This document shows positions 55,801-64,000 of a stretch of DNA of 64,000 nucleotides, piece after piece. Source of the DNA: Owenia fusiformis (lineage: Eukaryota > Annelida > Polychaeta > Sabellida > Oweniidae); NCBI GenBank assembly GCA_903813345.2, contig CAIIXF020000005.1:28215375-28279374 (forward strand), written 5' to 3'. The position numbers and the translations under genes were made by a program. The stretch's first letter is position 1, and each line of letters begins with the position of its first letter. The notes under the pieces are model-generated. The model was not told the origin of the DNA. It saw only the letters and a program-made list of their open reading frames with translations, and searched no databases.

Positions 55801-58800
55801 AAATTGTTGTCGTGTTGTCAATGTTGCTAGAATATTCGGCCATTTCCTTGCAGTTCATTCTCCCAATAATAATTCCATATCACTAATGTAAAAATATTCT
55901 GTTACTTCATTCTGATGTTACAAATAAGCCATTGTTAGAAAGAAATTCACAGGGACTTGGGACTTGTTTCATATATGGGCACTTATTAAAATGGTCTGAA
56001 GGAGGTATTCTGAATATTTTAAATGCCCTGGGTGATAATTATAGAGAATATGGTATATAACATTTAAAAGGGAACTCCAGTGCCTGGTATTCGTTAAACA
56101 ATAAAATCATTGCCATATAGTTATTAAGAGTACATGTAGTTCATACATTTTCAATATCCTAGTATCATAGGTAATTCAGTGCTATATTTTCATTTTAGAA
56201 CAAATGCGTAAGATGCAAGAGCAGATGGCACTCCTGCAGCAACAAATCATGAATACGTCAAAATCTCCAACGTCAACAAAATCGCCATCCTCTTCTGACA
56301 AATCTCCGACTTTCAATAAAACTGTGAAAAAATCATCAAGTTCCGCAGACAGAAGTTTTGCTGATGCAATATTTGGAGATGCAGGATCAGCTTCAAAGAG
56401 GCCGAAAAAGAGCCAATTAGATAAATTACTTGCGAAGAAGTCCGAATCTGTTGTGCATGGGGACGATGACGCTGAATGGGGAGAGGAATTTTCTGGTATG
56501 TCTCGAATTGGATGAAAATATCTATTTTGTTTGATCATGAAAATCCAACACTTAAAACATCTTTTCAGCTATAGTTCGAAAAGGCATGAATTTTAATAGA
56601 GAAATAATGGCTTCAGACTACCATCTGATCCTACCAGATGTCTGCAATTATATTCACTCTTTGGTATCATCATTTGGAATGATATGAATGTGTTTGGTAA
56701 CACATTGGGATAATATTTGTGCATGACAACATCAATAAAAGGTGTTTCAAATAATTCATGTTGTCAACTGAACTGCAGAAAAATAGTAATATACCATTGG
56801 TTGTATCAAAATATAATGCATATTACGGTATGAACAAACATTATTGTTTGAAAACTTTTAATGCTGGTAGATGCAGTGATCCCCCCAGCATTAAAGTAAG
56901 TGGGCGTTGCATCCACTTGAGATTTTAAGAATTGTCTTGCACCCATCAGGACAATGAAATATGTGTTGAAAATTACGTCATCATTTGAGTGTATGTTTTA
57001 TCTCCTGTGTCGTCAGATAAGAAGCAGAATCTCTCAGAGAGTGGAGAATCCCTGAATCAGTTGATAAAAACTGGAGAGAGAAGTAGAAAAGCCCATACAC
57101 CAAGCTATGACCCCAGTGCAATCAAGAAGAAGTCTCCTTCAAACAGAGGTACAACACTTAAATTTCAACTGTAATAACATATTGACATTTTGTTATAGTC
57201 TCCAACTTTTTTGGGATGGTGTTCGGTGGTCAGCAGTTGGCATCTTTAACAAATGACAGCTGGTGACATTTTGCGTGTTAATGCCTTGTTACTCTTATTG
57301 TAAGAATTCTCAAATTCAATTTTCAACAATATAATTTTGATAAATTATAAATGAAATAAGTTTTGAAGATAAACCTTGTTGCCTTAGTCTTAGTATCTTA
57401 AGTAAGAATATTCATTTTAGGTAGTTCATTCTATAACAAGAGCTCGGCCGCAGCTTCCCAAGCTTCATCGAGGCCAAGTCCCATGCAAAGTAAAAGTACC
57501 GAGCCCCAGGGCCCTTTCCCAGGCCAGATCCAAGTCACAAAGCCCAAGCCTCCCGAAGATGAAAAAGATGTTGTCGTGGATACATTCTCTCAATTAAGAA
57601 TAAGGTTTTTAATAAGGGATTGACCATAAGCTTTTTGGACCTTGACTTTTTCAGAAAAAAATCTTTTTACCTAACTAATGAAGGAGAGAATTTTTTTTTT
57701 GATCATATTACCTGGGAGTTCTTGAACTCTGAAACATGGGAAAAAATTGATAGGAGCAAGTTCATTATTCTGGGTATATTTAGTGTGAAAAATTTTGGTC
57801 AGAGAAAAATGTAAAGTCATCCAAATATCAAATGGTTCATCCTAATGTTTTGATGGTGTGCACATTACAATGGACTCTCATGTTGATAAAAAAGGAATGT
57901 TTTCTATTAAAGCAAACATTTTCAAACTCAATTGGACGTGTTTAAAGTATAGGAATGAACATTGATTAGGATACATATATATGATTGTATTTAAATTGAC
58001 TACTCCAACCTTTTTATTAAGATATATTTATTTCACTATAAAATATTGTAATGTAAATCCCTTCAATCACATGGCATTCTACCCTATTTATAGTCTAGAT
58101 CAACATTATTGTGGTATATGCCGGGGGTATTTGTCAAGTTCCAAATCTAATGTATTGTCCTTGTATGAATTGTTTCAGGAAACCACTGATTTCAAGTACC
58201 TCTATGAAACAGCGTATGTCTGGCAGAAAGTTCATAAAGATGTCACACTTATACAAATATAGGAACTCCGCAGAGATTAAAGAGGTTGACTTGGTCACAA
58301 TTGGTGTGCTGGTGAGAAAATCTGAACCAAAACTATCATCCAAGGTAAGGCAAAGACACATGGTGAAATTCCTCAGTATTAACTATATGGAGTTCTAGAA
58401 GATAACCAGCCATTATTGATGTTTTAAAGTTTTTAAGGCACTTTGAAAAAGTACTATATTGTCATCGTCTTGTGATGATGGTTGTTAGGATGTGTGGGCG
58501 GGTGCCACATGCATCAATATCTGATGTGTTTATGAAAGTTTTTTGAGTAAAAATAATGAAAATATTAAATCAAAATCAAATATCTTAACTGTGTATTGTA
58601 TTTTGTCCTTTCAGGGTAGCAACTACAGTATTTGGAAACTCTCAGATCTATCGGACAATGATAAAATTGTGTCTTTATTCTGTTTCGGTCAAGTACATGA
58701 GGAACTCTGGAAAACTCCTGTTGGTTCTGTAGTTGGAATACTTAACCCTAACATTATGCCAGCACAAGAACGGGTAAGAATGGAATAACTTATGCTCCAG

Positions 58801-61800
58801 GGATCATCTCATTGTTGACATTTTCTCTGGAAGTATATATGAGCATGTATGACATGTTGCGAGAAAACCATGGGCTTGCATAAATATTAAGCGGACTTGA
58901 CTAAAAAATAAAAAGAAGAAATTGAAAAAGGTGAACGCGATAAATCGAACCAGGGCTATGATTCCAGATGAATTAATAATTTTGCCCAGTCCAAATTGTG
59001 ACCTTTAAATGATCTAACAGATCCAGATAATCTCTGTTATCGCCATTGCTGTTCACAGTGCTTATGTGAAGTGTACAAAAATCCGCCAACATGCAAACAG
59101 TGATAATTAGATAATATATCTGCCTGCTCAGCCAGGATGTAAAGCTATATCCTGCACTGTCAAAGTGATAGCAAAACAATAATGAGCCTGTTATAGAACA
59201 CATTCATTTGATAAAATATGTTTTGTTTAGAGGGATTTGTTGCTTTTGGGATTTGCTATTTTTCTAGTTGAAACAGGAAACTGTGTGCTGAAAGTATAAT
59301 GTTCATATAAAAGTGATTAGTATATTTGATAGTATCATTCATTTTCATATTTATTCTTGCATCCTGTGTTTGACACCATTTACTATAGATTTTATATGGC
59401 AAAAATTATGTCCTGAGAAAATTATCAATATCTATGCTAAATGAGAAAAAAATCTAGGAACATTGTTAAAACTCGAGGCATCTTGTCAAGTTTCTCCCTA
59501 TGGTTTGAAATGATATTTTTTAGTTTGTAATAATATTTTCTTTATCTTCCTACCTCCAGGCATCAGATGAGATGTGTATTAGTGTAGAGAAACCAAGTAA
59601 AGTCATGAAGATGGGTGAATCCAAGGACTTTGGTTCATGTACAGCAAAGACAAAGGCTGGCAACAAGTGTACTCAATTTATAAACATGTAAGCGCAACAT
59701 TGATTATTATGTCACTACCAAAAAGTGGTGACATATCGTTATGGTCACGTTTTTTTGTGACGGGGGTCTGGGATTTGCGGTTGGCATCTGTAACATATGG
59801 TGGTGACATTTTGCATGTTAATGCCTTGTTTTGAATATTGTATCTTTTGAGATTGTTTGTTTAAATACCCCTCTTCAAGATTGATAGAATTAGTCAGTTG
59901 ATTCCATTGTATCCTTACTGTTATGTGAATCCCTGCTTTCAGGCAAAATTAAGGCAAATTAAATCCATCTGATGGTTTTGTGTTGGTTTAAAAACTTATT
60001 TTTAGTTAGGAGACACTAATGGTAATACAGAAATACCTGTCTTGGTGAACATTTCTCTCTAGTGAACACCTGTGTCTAGTGAACACTTCTTTTCAGCACA
60101 TTCTCAACTAAGTTCTTTATAAAATTGCCTCTCTAGTGAACACCTACCGACAGTGAACACATTTTTGTGGCTCCATAGGTGTCCTGTACATAAGTTTTAC
60201 TGTAATGGAAAAGTTATTTTTGACAATTGAATTACTTAGAAGGAAATTTGTGTTCCAGGAGACTGGGGGAGTTTTGTGCATACCATGTGCAGGCAGAATA
60301 TAGGAAGGTGTCATCACACAGAACGGAGCTACAAGCCAGGTAACATATTAGGGTCATTCAAAAAGTTTTGCACAATTATCTCTAACTATGAGAATAATGC
60401 ATCAATTGTATTCATATTTACTTTCATAATATATCTCTAATTTCTTTATTTTTCAGTCAGGTACATACTGTGTACCTTATTCTAATAAGGTACATACTCT
60501 GTACCTAATTCCCAATATTTTGGACTGTTTGACCATACAAGCACATTTAGAAAAACACTTCTCTCTGAGGAATGTCCATTTAACCTGTGTACCATAGCAC
60601 ATATTCACATGCATTTTCAAGTGAGGTATAATTTTCTTGTATTTCATATATTATATTTGCAGTCAGGGGGTGGTTCCTAAGACCTACAACAAGGCATTCC
60701 AACAGAAAGGTGCCAAAGGGGAAACATATGTCATGTATGAAGGACGGACATATACTTCCAGTATATCAAAGTATGTAGTCACTACTAAGTCACTATTACT
60801 ATATATGTTTCAATGTTCAATTTGATATTTCTATCCTGACGTAATTATTAGTTTGTTTGTAATCCAAGAGCCATACAATGGAGCACCCAAATTTCACAAT
60901 TAAGCTAAGGCTAAACATTTTTTGATTAGTAAATTTGTTGTTGTTCACATGTATGTGATGAAACTCATCTCTGGAAATTTACTCATTTATAAAAAGATTC
61001 CACTTGCAAAAGGATCTGTTTTAGCAGTCAACAAAAATGAAGAATTTGATGCAAAACTTGAGACAACTCTGCAAGCCAGGATACCAAGAAGGTGCAGTAT
61101 TTTTTACCCAGAAACCAGAACCAGGCTGTCTTGTATTTTAATCAATTTCACCCCTCCCTTTTCCAGTAAAGCAGCAGTGAAGAAGCGCAACCAGGTGAAT
61201 GTGAAGACCCTTCAGAAGCATGCAGTCAGTCAGGGGAGCAAGAAGGTTAACACAATGACCTTACATGAGATCTTACCTGAAGACAAGGCTGCCTTGAAAA
61301 AACTTGAGGCTGACAACAAGTCCATGAAGCAAGATCTTTTGTGAGTTAACCCCAGACCTATTCCCATTAGGCCTATAACAAAGTATACCCATGATATTGT
61401 GTTGATTTCCATGTAAATTTGATTTCCATGTAAATTTGATTTCCATGTAAGTTTGATTTCCATGTAAATTTGATTTCCATGTAAATGTTATCTCTGATGC
61501 TCACATTTATCCATGAAGTAAGAATGAAATTGGTTGTACTTTCAATTGAATTTATAATGTTCCTTTTATCATGTATTTTTGTGTTTCTAGTTTGGAAGCG
61601 CTGGCAAAGCCTTCAGTTGGAGCCATGAATCTAGTCAAACATCTCGTCAAAAAGGAACATGATCAAAATGGTGTGTATTTTATAGCCTATACCAATATAC
61701 CAATCATTTGATTCACAATTAAATAAAGAAGGTAAATGTAAATAGAAATTATTTTCCCAATGAGTATAGTAGTTCTTGAGATTTGTAAAGAGCACTGATA

Positions 61801-62542
61801 TAACCCCCCCCCCTCTAGTTTAAGGTATAGCCTCCGTGCCAGGTTATTAAAATACTTTAGGAATAAGAACAAGTACATCCTATATTTCAGTGGGTAAAGT
61901 CCACAAAGAACAAAAGCTAATGTCCATTTCCTCAAGTGAGTTACTCAAGATAGCAAGAAGTGGGATGCAAGGCAATAAAGATGCAGCACAGTCTAAAGCT
62001 AAGCAGGCAGCAGCTCCTAAACTGAACCTCTCTGGACCCCCCAGGATAGGACGTGGCCTCGCCCCAGGGCAGTCTGTAAATCTATTTGAAACTCCATCTC
62101 CCAAGGCTGGAGACAACAGGAAGGTGGAACTAGCAAAGGTGAGTGTGGTGCAGAGGTATCAGTCTGAGCATTTGTTGGGTCTGTATGAAACACTTTAGAG
62201 CTTTAGTATATGTCTAACAAATAGACTATAAAAGGTTATATAAGGCTAAAGTCTTGGTTTGAGTTTTATTAGAAGTAGTCAATTTTCTGTTCTTTTTATT
62301 ACCAATGTTGCCTGTCGTTATAAGTGATTATGGAATTGTTACCCCGATATAATTTCAATAGATTTATTTATTTTATTATCAGCAATTGATTTCTTGACAT
62401 TGAATATTTTAGAAACGTGCCATTGCTAAGCTCCAGCAGAAAGGTGGCATGAAGAAAGAAAACCCAAATGCAGTGGCCAGTCGGAACAAGACGCAAGAAA
62501 AACAAGAAAGTATTAAAAAACGAGTAGCAGAAAGTATGGAAG
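43298..62542 (+). CDS. MCM10: MCM10, replication initiation factor (15 exons, 3' end outside window)
   Basis: MCM10 binds the CMG helicase, DNA polymerase alpha and DNA, and triggers origin firing in the nucleus. Fifteen plus-strand exons join with consistent phase and GT-AG borders, giving 2272 nt or about 757 residues. The start is the ATG at 43298, the first three bases after a CTTTCAG acceptor, so an untranslated exon lies upstream. The order is an acidic N-terminus, a helical region with MRKMQEQMALLQQQ, an OB fold entered at LRIRKPLIS, a CCCH zinc finger, and a basic linker. The C-terminal zinc-binding and winged-helix part of the animal protein is missing because it lies beyond 64000. 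Intron 3 (46815-56198) is 9.4 kb and full of transposons. Intron 15 contains a large palindrome. Confidence 0.95.
43413..46148. other. MCM10 intron 1; nothing recognised
   Basis: AT-rich intron without credible ORFs. The only oddity is a short direct repeat, CCCTTTTAGGGAGCAAGTCA, at 43789-43835. Confidence 0.5.
46387..46540. mobile_element. Pogo-like MITE, 154 bp, TA-flanked
   Basis: CAGTAGAACCTGTGTATGT and AGTAGAACCTGATAAGTAGA (other strand) are the termini, next to TA at 46385-46386 and 46541-46542. Subterminal GTGTTCCACTTACAGAGG and mirror words are present. It lies in MCM10 intron 2. Confidence 0.85.
47005..48335 (+). repeat. Five spaced copies of a conserved box of about 60 bp in MCM10 intron 3
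   Basis: CATGACTAGATATACACTCA starts at 47029 (one mismatch), 47475, 47764 (variant end), 48006 and 48303. It is preceded each time by GTGTATGTC(G/A)AGTCCATGT. The intervals are 446, 289, 242 and 297 bp. The boxes are far more alike than the DNA between them, which is not obviously repeated. Confidence 0.85.
48688..48812 (-). mobile_element. tRNA-derived SINE-like fragment
   Basis: On the minus strand GGGTTCAATTCCCACC is a good RNA polymerase III B-box. It is followed by GAGTGACTTTCTCACATCAG and CCTATGTTTCAG. The latter part recurs at 12640-12715 in a UPF2 intron, so it is a dispersed family. No clear A-box. Confidence 0.5.
50150..52567 (+). CDS. LINE reverse transcriptase ORF, 5'-truncated (endonuclease missing)
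   Basis: The frame is open from 50150, after an in-frame TAA, to the TAA at 52565-52567, about 805 codons. The first internal ATG is at 50396. The residues before that ATG (KWYDNDCVKLRKKVKS onward) already read as the endonuclease-to-RT connector, so translation once began further upstream. Motifs are FKKGNSSDPGNYRGL, FVDLRKAFDTIWH (near 51005), GVKQGDPLSPLMFN and FADDLAI (near 51308). The ORF ends with a CCHC-type knuckle (CKLC to HFIFEC, near 52325). The RT is uninterrupted, so insertion is recent. The motif set is of the non-LTR class, jockey/CR1-like, but I cannot fix the clade. Confidence 0.93.
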   Translation: MQSHSHRNKWYDNDCVKLRKKVKSLGQILTKNPNDSCVRHNYFKYLKHYRKCCKGKQKEYKKELLNRLENLYETDPKEYWELLDKIRNNEKGSDGNDISPRGWYDHYSKLFTDKSNDTTMDEKIKSLENDKTFDNLDYKITDEELWQAVKGLKNKKATGHNVVSYEMIKTSYPVIGNIILKMFNTMFSNTLFPKEWNVSSIITVFKKGNSSDPGNYRGLFISDCLSKLFSIIMNNRLYNYVQENQMLQENQIGFKKKSRTTDHMFIIRTLIDRFIHFEKKKMYICFVDLRKAFDTIWHKGLYLKLLQAGIRGHFYHMVKHMYTNSMASVRINSNGDHTDIFKCERGVKQGDPLSPLMFNIYINDVVEELTLESDLKLQKQKISCLLFADDLAIITANKTDMDIKLKKLNNYCKQWNFDINTDKTKIVMFNKSGKRCNDIFYIGDQVIENVSKYTYLGMEFHANGSMKQAAIFIKEKAEKAKFKLISMLTHGDINLTLCLKLFDILVKPILLYGCEIWGAGLITNKDLLKNKDFGLEMKYDKSLPPELLHLSFLKFLLGVHRKTSNLATMGELGRFPLFINIFYQQVKYLDHIENEGTSSLLINAYADSIELSKVHNQPSWYYDIDKIMAYVQPHDKNYIKSKPLDIKKILEKRYIKYWEKTVNDNKGKLEFLNNIKQRWGKEPYLNLIKNAEHRKSMTRLRISAHNLEIERGRYTRPIVPRDQRKCKLCKITTGTETHFIFECQKLEKMRYEYFDTFNSICPNLTVLTTEEKANYMFNAEGNMCITFAKYLYEIIEKRSTTILSI
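50150..52790 (+). mobile_element. 5'-truncated non-LTR retrotransposon in MCM10 intron 3
   Basis: The element consists of the RT ORF plus a 3' UTR of about 0.2 kb. Near the end are AATAAAGCATTG and short AATAATG/AATAAAT repeats in place of a long poly(A). The 5' break lies near 50150, between endonuclease and RT, as expected from incomplete reverse transcription. It is in the same orientation as MCM10. No target-site duplication could be fixed. Confidence 0.8.
52837..53209. mobile_element. 373-bp TTAA-flanked MITE, copy 2 (inverted relative to copy 1)
   Basis: TTAA at 52833-52836 and 53210-53213 flank a 373-bp element that is the reverse complement of the copy at 4907-5279, with scattered differences. 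It lies just downstream of the LINE in MCM10 intron 3. Confidence 0.85.
53690..54470 (+). repeat. Degenerate tandem array of about 110 bp rich in TGACCTTGA
   Basis: Each unit has ATTGACCTTGG or similar, TGACCTTGACC, TAATCATGGGTTGCCAAG, AGTCACAGCAGCCCC and CCAAATACCTAGATA. About seven diverged units are visible in MCM10 intron 3. TGACCTTGA is the complement of the extended nuclear-receptor half-site TCAAGGTCA. Confidence 0.8.
54931..55783. mobile_element. Foldback element, about 850 bp, in MCM10 intron 3
   Basis: The left arm at 54931-55178 and right arm at 55518-55783 are inverted copies with indels. Shared words include AGTCATATAAATC, GGAAATGCTTTCCTGGCCTG (GGTAAATGCTTTCCTAGCCT on the other strand) and TTAAATCTTACCTTAG. 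The 340-bp centre has no ORF of interest. Confidence 0.82.
55784..56198. other. End of MCM10 intron 3; nothing recognised
   Basis: AT-rich intron end leading to the CATTTTAG acceptor of exon 4. Confidence 0.5.
56199..57604 (+). CDS. MCM10: MCM10 exons 4-6: coiled-coil and disordered linker
   Basis: The exons are 56199-56495, 57017-57148 and 57421-57604. Exon 4 starts with EQMRKMQEQMALLQQQIM, the conserved self-association helix, then a Ser/Lys-rich stretch with FADAIFGDAGS. Exon 6 ends in VDTFSQLRIR, the entry to the OB fold. Its donor (AATAAG|GTTTTT) is weak at positions +3 to +6, but no better donor keeps the frame into exon 7. Confidence 0.88.
57196..57293 (-). mobile_element. ATGTCACCAC MITE copy in MCM10 intron 5
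   Basis: TATAGTCTCCAACTTTTTTG, GGATGGTGTTCGGTGGTCAG, AGCTGGTGACATTTTGCG and TGTTAATGCCTTG are the reverse complement of the family as it appears in UPF2 introns. Confidence 0.75.
58179..60339 (+). CDS. MCM10: MCM10 exons 7-10: OB fold and CCCH zinc finger (DNA-binding core)
   Basis: The exons are 58179-58344, 58615-58773, 59560-59687 and 60259-60339. They encode SSTSMKQRMSGRKFIKMSHL, IGVLVRKSEPK, YSIWKLSDL, VSLFCFGQVHEELWKTPVG and SVVGILNPN, a clear match to the MCM10 OB fold. Then comes a C-x9-C-x11-C-x2-H zinc finger from CTAKTKAGNKC to FCAYH, with the same spacing as vertebrate MCM10. The finger is split between exons 9 and 10. This is the most conserved part of the protein and binds single-stranded DNA and polymerase alpha. 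Confidence 0.95.
59711..59833 (-). mobile_element. ATGTCACCAC MITE copy in MCM10 intron 9
   Basis: It begins GTCACTACCAAAAAGTGGTG, ACATAT and ends GGTGGTGACATTTTGCATGT, TAATGCCTTG. The centre is altered. The inverse orientation is shared with the copy at 57.2 kb. Confidence 0.75.
60028..60202. mobile_element. Pogo-like MITE, 175 bp, TA-flanked
   Basis: The termini are CAGAAATACCTGTCTTGG and, on the other strand, CAGTAAAACTTATGTACAG, next to TA at both sides. AGTGAACACCT words repeat inside. It lies in MCM10 intron 9. Confidence 0.75.
60663..62542 (+). CDS. MCM10: MCM10 exons 11-15: post-zinc-finger basic region, incomplete
   Basis: The exons are 60663-60770, 61167-61340, 61591-61670, 61891-62138 and 62413-62542, in phase throughout and ending in phase 1. 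The sequence has RTYTSS, KLNLSGPPRIGRGLAPGQ and AKKRAIAKLQQKGGMKKENPNA, which corresponds to the vertebrate segment LAAITKLRAKGQVLTKTNPN. A 17-bp minisatellite and MITE fragments occupy the introns. The next exon should encode the C-terminal zinc-binding domain, but none is seen before 64000. Confidence 0.9.
61408..61488. repeat. 17-bp minisatellite
   Basis: TTTGATTTCCATGTAAA recurs five times directly after MCM10 exon 12, starting about 70 bp past its donor. Confidence 0.85.
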
Positions 62543-62633
62543 GTATTCTATGCTACTATAATTCATTTTAAGCACAATGCTGAATAAACATATACATGTA
62601 TTTGGAATTTCGATAACTCCAGTCATTATTAGG

Positions 62634-62740
62634 GGTCACACGGTTAACCGTGGCTTGCGGTTACCGCGGTTCATACCTCCACGACGGTTAGCTCGCACAC
62701 AATCTTGAAAACCGCGGTTCTTGAAGAACCGTGACATTTT
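62634..62740. mobile_element. Possible hAT-like terminal fragment rich in ACCGCGGT
   Basis: GTCACACGGTTAACCGTGG at the left and, inverted at the right, GTCACGGTTCTTCAAGAACC frame a 105-bp block with several CGGTTAACCG/ACCGCGGTT palindromes. The assignment is tentative. Confidence 0.4.
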
Positions 62741-62810
62741 CAGTTTCACTTCAGAAAAATAAAAATGTAAACTCGGAATTAAACTCCATTTCAAGCTTTC
62801 GTGTAATCAC

Positions 62811-63638
62811 CCTATGCAGACAGAGCCTGTGGGAAATATTGGGTGGGGAGCAAATGAGCGGAGGGTGCGGAGCTAACGGTCATTTTTGAATTTAAATTTG
62901 GGATATTTCTGGAACTAAGCCGTTTTGGGACTTCAAATATACCAAGATATGAATACAATTGTGAAAATAGTAGCGCAATTCATTCTATAGCGACGCAGTG
63001 TGCCTTAAACCTTTCCCAGACCTATATATTTTGAAATTATCCTTTTAATACTGAGTCCCCAGCATTTATAAAAAATGGTGTTCAAGGTACACTATCTATA
63101 CAAATTATTTTTGCATCTTGGAAGCCAGGCAGTATCAGTGTGATTTTATAAAAATTCGGAAATGTTTTTCAGATATGAGCCCCCTCTAAATATTGGGTGC
63201 GGAGCAGCTCCATAAACGTAGCTCCGCACCCAATATTTAGAGGGGGCTCATATCTGAAGAACATTTCCGAATTTTTATAAAATCACACAGATACTGCCTG
63301 GCTTCCAAGATGCAAAAATAATTTGCATGGGTAGTGTATCTTGAACACCATTTTTTATGAATGCTGGGGACGCAGTATTAAAAGGATAGTCTCAAAATAT
63401 ATAGGTCTGGGAAATGTTGAAGGCATACTGCGTCGCTATAAAATGAATTGCACTACTATTTTCACAATTTTATTGATATTTGGTGTCAAATACACATATC
63501 TTGGTATATTTGAAGTCCCAAAACGGCTTAGTTTCAGAAATACCCCAATTTTAAATTAAAAAATGACCGTTAGCTCCGCACCCTCCGCTCATTTGCGCCG
63601 CACCCAATATTTCCCACAGGCTCTGTCTGCATAGGGTG
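62811..63638. mobile_element. Near-perfect palindrome with 395-418 bp arms and a 15-bp loop
   Basis: The left arm is 62811-63205, the right arm 63221-63638. CCTATGCAGACAGAGCCTGT at the left end is answered by ACAGGCTCTGTCTGCATAGG at the right. TATTGGGTGCGGAGC and GCTCCGCACCCAATA face each other across the loop. The arms differ by scattered substitutions and small indels. It is GC-richer than its surroundings. No ORF is credible. Confidence 0.93.
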
Positions 63639-64000
63639 GTAATACCAATTAACTAAACATCGTCTGGAATCGTTAATCATCATGCAATAATGCGAACCAT
63701 ACCTGATATTTACGACGATCTTCTGATATAGACGGCAGATAACAAAAACAAAAGGAAAATGTTGATAATTTCACCGGCATATTGACCCGGAAGTGACCTA
63801 CGCTAAACATTTCGCGCAATCCTATTGGTTGATAGAACACTATACTGTAAAAAGCCGAACGCCGAATGCATTGAATTTGCGAACGAGTCACGTTCTGTGT
63901 ATTACGTTCGCCTTTGATCCATGTTGAGTCCTGACAAAGTGTTGAACTTAAGTTATATTTCTAAAGAAAACATTTATTCAGTTTAGTGAAGTACTGTGCT
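63639..64000. other. End of window, MCM10 intron 15; no exon recognised
   Basis: It contains a CCTATTGGTTGAT (CCAAT-type) word and several CG-containing words (TTTCGCGC, GCCGAACGCCG), unlike the rest of the introns. It may be part of another element or a regulatory region. Confidence 0.4.

Overview
The window is AT-rich nuclear DNA of an animal. It has many small phase-consistent exons, GT-AG introns, no operons and a dense load of DNA transposons, foldback elements and minisatellites. Frequent ACATGTA-type words, TIR-bearing MITE families, a PAN+fibrinogen-like lectin gene and a LINE suggest a marine invertebrate, most likely a lophotrochozoan such as a mollusc. The taxon is inference and is weakly held.

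Two housekeeping genes lie head to head. On the minus strand, about 39.0 kb down to 7.3 kb, is a complete UPF2 gene, the scaffold of nonsense-mediated mRNA decay. I could chain 35 coding exons whose phases all agree, for 1687 codons plus stop. On the plus strand, from 43.3 kb, is MCM10, a replication initiation factor. Fifteen phase-consistent exons give about 757 residues, and the 3' part runs off the window. The shared upstream region near 41.7-41.9 kb carries two E2F-type words and a good splice donor for each gene, so it is the likely bidirectional promoter.

Two other genes sit inside UPF2 introns on the opposite strand. One is an intronless secreted fibrinogen-related (FReD) lectin with a TATA box (15.1-16.2 kb, intron 29). 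The other is the 3' end of a single-pass membrane protein with a Gly/Asp-rich tail (24.8-25.4 kb, intron 24).

Mobile DNA fills most of the rest. There are two related tandem-array elements with short terminal inverted repeats (0.1-2.4 kb and 39.2-40.6 kb), a pair of 373-bp TTAA-flanked MITEs, four TA-flanked pogo-like elements and about ten copies of an ATGTCACCAC-type MITE. Four long foldback elements (20.8, 40.8, 54.9 and 62.8 kb) and a 5'-truncated LINE (50.15-52.8 kb, in MCM10 intron 3) complete the list.

The most striking observation is how repeats meet the splice sites of UPF2. The 3' splice site plus the first part of exon 23 is amplified into about ten 48-bp units, eight of them acceptors in frame with the exon. 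The 5' splice site end of exon 16 is triplicated in 74-bp units. The donor of exon 13 lies inside the TIR of a pogo-like MITE. Exon 15 uses an apparent GC-AG donor. These are testable sources of UPF2 isoform variation.
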